Positions 62,683-64,000 of a DNA stretch of 64,000 nt are shown here, piece by piece; within the stretch, counting starts at the first letter, position 1, and every line of letters begins with the position of its first letter. The stretch covers positions 4,102 to 68,101 of the forward strand of contig NZ_MSLS01000020.1 in NCBI RefSeq assembly GCF_001940785.1, written 5' to 3'. A program made the translations under genes and the position numbers. A model generated the notes under the pieces. That model searched no databases. It saw nothing but the letters and a program-made list of their open reading frames with translations, and was not told where the DNA came from. The DNA is from Bacillus sp. MRMR6. Lineage in GTDB: Bacteria > Bacillota > Bacilli > Bacillales > Cytobacillaceae.

Positions 62683-62865
62683 TTAGCGGTTGTTTCTTAC
62701 TCGCTGATTAGCTGCGTTCGCCCTTGCTTGCGCCTCTAGGTCCGCCTGATCAGCTAACTCAGCTGAATATTCCTCATCCACCCCATCTGTTTTCATATTC
62801 TTGGGAACTTGTGGAAGTGAACCCTTATTCTTATCACGAGTTTTATGTCCATGTGCACGACCCAA
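62683..62865 (-). CDS. yfhD: YfhD family protein
   Basis: A 60-residue charged protein of the YfhD family (B. subtilis about 63 residues), with GRAHGHKTRDKNKGSLPQVP at the start and DEEYSAELADQADLEAQARAN near the end. It is probably small, soluble and spore- or stress-associated; function unknown. Its neighbours yfhE and recX keep the B. subtilis order. Confidence 0.88.
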   Translation of the reverse strand: MGRAHGHKTRDKNKGSLPQVPKNMKTDGVDEEYSAELADQADLEAQARANAANQRVRNNR

Positions 62866-62978
62866 ACTAAAAACCCCTTCCGTTGTAAAACTAAGGTGAA
62901 CCTATAAAAGGTTCCCTTAACTAGTTTCTACAACTTAAAGGGGTTCATGAATGGAAAAAATTGCTTGAGTTTGTAATA

Positions 62979-63116
62979 TTACAGACGAGTCTTTTTGTCT
63001 GCAAAACCTCCGGCACGGTCAGCCATTTTAAATTCACGCTGATACGAGACCTCCTGCATACTAGATAATTTGTATTTTCCTCCGTCCCTGCTATCTTTTT
63101 TCTTTTTTCCTCCCAT
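62979..63116 (-). CDS. yfhE: YfhE family small protein
   Basis: A 45-residue protein: basic, glycine-containing start MGGKKKKDSRDGGKYKLS, then the family core MQEVSYQREFKMADRAGGF and a basic tail. Too short for many gene finders. Start ATG 63116 has GAAGGG about ten bases upstream; an ATG three codons earlier is too close to that site. Context between yfhD and recX supports it. Function unknown. Confidence 0.8.
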   Translation of the reverse strand: MGGKKKKDSRDGGKYKLSSMQEVSYQREFKMADRAGGFADKKTRL

Positions 63117-63293
63117 AGCACTCATTCCCTTCAGTAAGTTTTATTTTGTTGTTATTAAATCTTGCGGTAATTATATGTACCTATTCCCATTTTTACCTTT
63201 AATAATAGGAATGATACAAGTTTTAGCAAAAATTTGTTTATCAATACTTGAAAGAATGAACATTATGGTAAAGTAATGTGGAGGTGAATAAAA

Positions 63294-64000
63294 TTGGCTA
63301 TCATTACAAAAGTCACCACTCAACAGAAAAATCAGGACCGCTTTAATGTGTTTATGGATTATGGTAAAGGTGAAGAATATGCCTTCAGTGTCGACAGTGA
63401 TGTTTTAATTAAGTTTAATTTAAGAAAAGGGATGGAATTAGATGAGTTCTCATTTTTGGAAATCCAATTTGCAGATGATATCCGAAAGGCCTATAACTTA
63501 GGGGTTCATTATTTATCAAGAAGAATGAGATCTGAGAAAGAAATCAGGGATTATTTGCTTCAAAAAGAGATAGATGAGCCAATCGTAATTGAGGTACTAC
63601 ATAAACTCTCAGCTCAGAAATATATAAATGATGAGGAATATGCTTTTTCCTATGTAAGGACACAAATAAATACTACTGACAAAGGACCTGAAGTAGTTCA
63701 GTTAGAGCTGAAGGATAGGGGCATTACTGAAGATATTCAAAAAAAGGCTATGATGGAATATCCAGTGGAAATACAAATTGAAAAAGCAGCAAAACTCTGT
63801 CATAAAAACGCAAAAAAAAATATGAAAGAATCACAGCGAACCGCTAGGCAAAAGCTAGAACAGCTGCTTTTAAGAAAAGGCTATTCCTTTGAAGTGATTA
63901 AAGCAGCTCTAAAGGAAGCAGACACAGATAAAGAAATCGATGATGAGATGGAAGCAATAAAATTTCAAGGTGAAAAGATTCAGCGTAAATATAGTAATTA
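63294..64000 (+). CDS. recX: Recombination regulator RecX (cut by window end)
   Basis: 235 codons are visible to the window edge and no stop is reached; Bacillus RecX has about 265 residues, so roughly 30 are missing. RecX binds RecA filaments and modulates recombination and SOS. Three-helix repeats are visible (AYNLGVHYLSRRMRSEKEIRDYL, then IVIEVLHKLSAQKYINDEEYAFSYVR, then RTARQKLEQLLLRKGYSFEVIKAAL). Start is TTG 63294, six bases after GGAGGTGA. Confidence 0.93.
   Translation, partial: MAIITKVTTQQKNQDRFNVFMDYGKGEEYAFSVDSDVLIKFNLRKGMELDEFSFLEIQFADDIRKAYNLGVHYLSRRMRSEKEIRDYLLQKEIDEPIVIEVLHKLSAQKYINDEEYAFSYVRTQINTTDKGPEVVQLELKDRGITEDIQKKAMMEYPVEIQIEKAAKLCHKNAKKNMKESQRTARQKLEQLLLRKGYSFEVIKAALKEADTDKEIDDEMEAIKFQGEKIQRKYSN

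Overview
The window is AT-rich chromosomal DNA from a spore-forming Bacillaceae bacterium of Bacillus/Neobacillus type. Evidence is a Spo0E-family phosphatase, a YhcN/YlaJ-type spore lipoprotein, a des-desK-desR membrane-fluidity locus, an argCJBD-carAB-argF operon in Bacillus subtilis order, a yfhD-yfhE-recX neighbourhood, and S-box and L-box riboswitches. No rRNA, tRNA or CRISPR array was seen.

Layout. (1) 1-9 kb, arabinose use: the 3' part of a sortase-anchored GH127 beta-L-arabinofuranosidase (frameshifted), a Spo0E-like gene, then araD, araA, a transketolase broken by a one-base loss, and a non-canonical (AraK-type) ribulokinase. (2) 9-16.8 kb, an island-like stretch with an MscS-type channel, an ECF sigma/anti-sigma pair, an ABC-F ATPase and an orphan protein. 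It is studded with four relics of the 3' end of an RlmCD/RumA-type methyltransferase gene; the first and last share a 31-nt identical block, and the last abuts a dead large serine recombinase. (3) 17-23.8 kb: C40 peptidase, HExxH metalloprotease, VanZ-like protein, BCCT osmolyte transporter, DUF4256 protein, Asn-rich spore lipoprotein. (4) 23.9-29 kb: nosD-nosL-nosY-nosF without nosZ, divergent from a NarL-type two-component system. (5) 29-34.2 kb: a divergent pair (small regulator-like protein / vWA protein), polysaccharide deacetylase, small hypotheticals, a DUF1002 protein and a decayed POT peptide transporter. (6) 34.4-45.5 kb: lysine riboswitch with a LysW-type transporter, methyltransferase, des-desKR, acyl-CoA dehydrogenase, Mta/TipA-type MerR regulator, PAS-GGDEF protein, DUF218 protein. 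(7) 45.6-58.3 kb: arginine biosynthesis (argCJBD-carAB-argF, then argG and argH). (8) 58.5-64 kb: a nitrilase/two-acetyltransferase operon, SAM riboswitch plus homoserine dehydrogenase, a DnaA-box cluster, yfhD, yfhE and recX (cut by the window edge).

How they work together: the arabinose genes turn arabinan-derived L-arabinose into xylulose-5-phosphate for the pentose phosphate pathway. The arg genes make the complete glutamate-to-arginine route plus an arginine-dedicated carbamoyl-phosphate synthase, under likely AhrC control. Two riboswitches tie lysine transport and the aspartate/methionine branch to their end products.

The most notable non-gene signals are two inverted copies, 25 kb apart, of a ~155-bp strongly structured repeat (one sitting between argG and argH), the repeated rlmCD 3' relics, and a DnaA-box cluster downstream of hom. 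The orphan nosDLYF cluster is the most interesting gene-level observation. I did not find a convincing, wholly new multi-gene system; the best candidates are the orphan nos cluster and the vWA pair.
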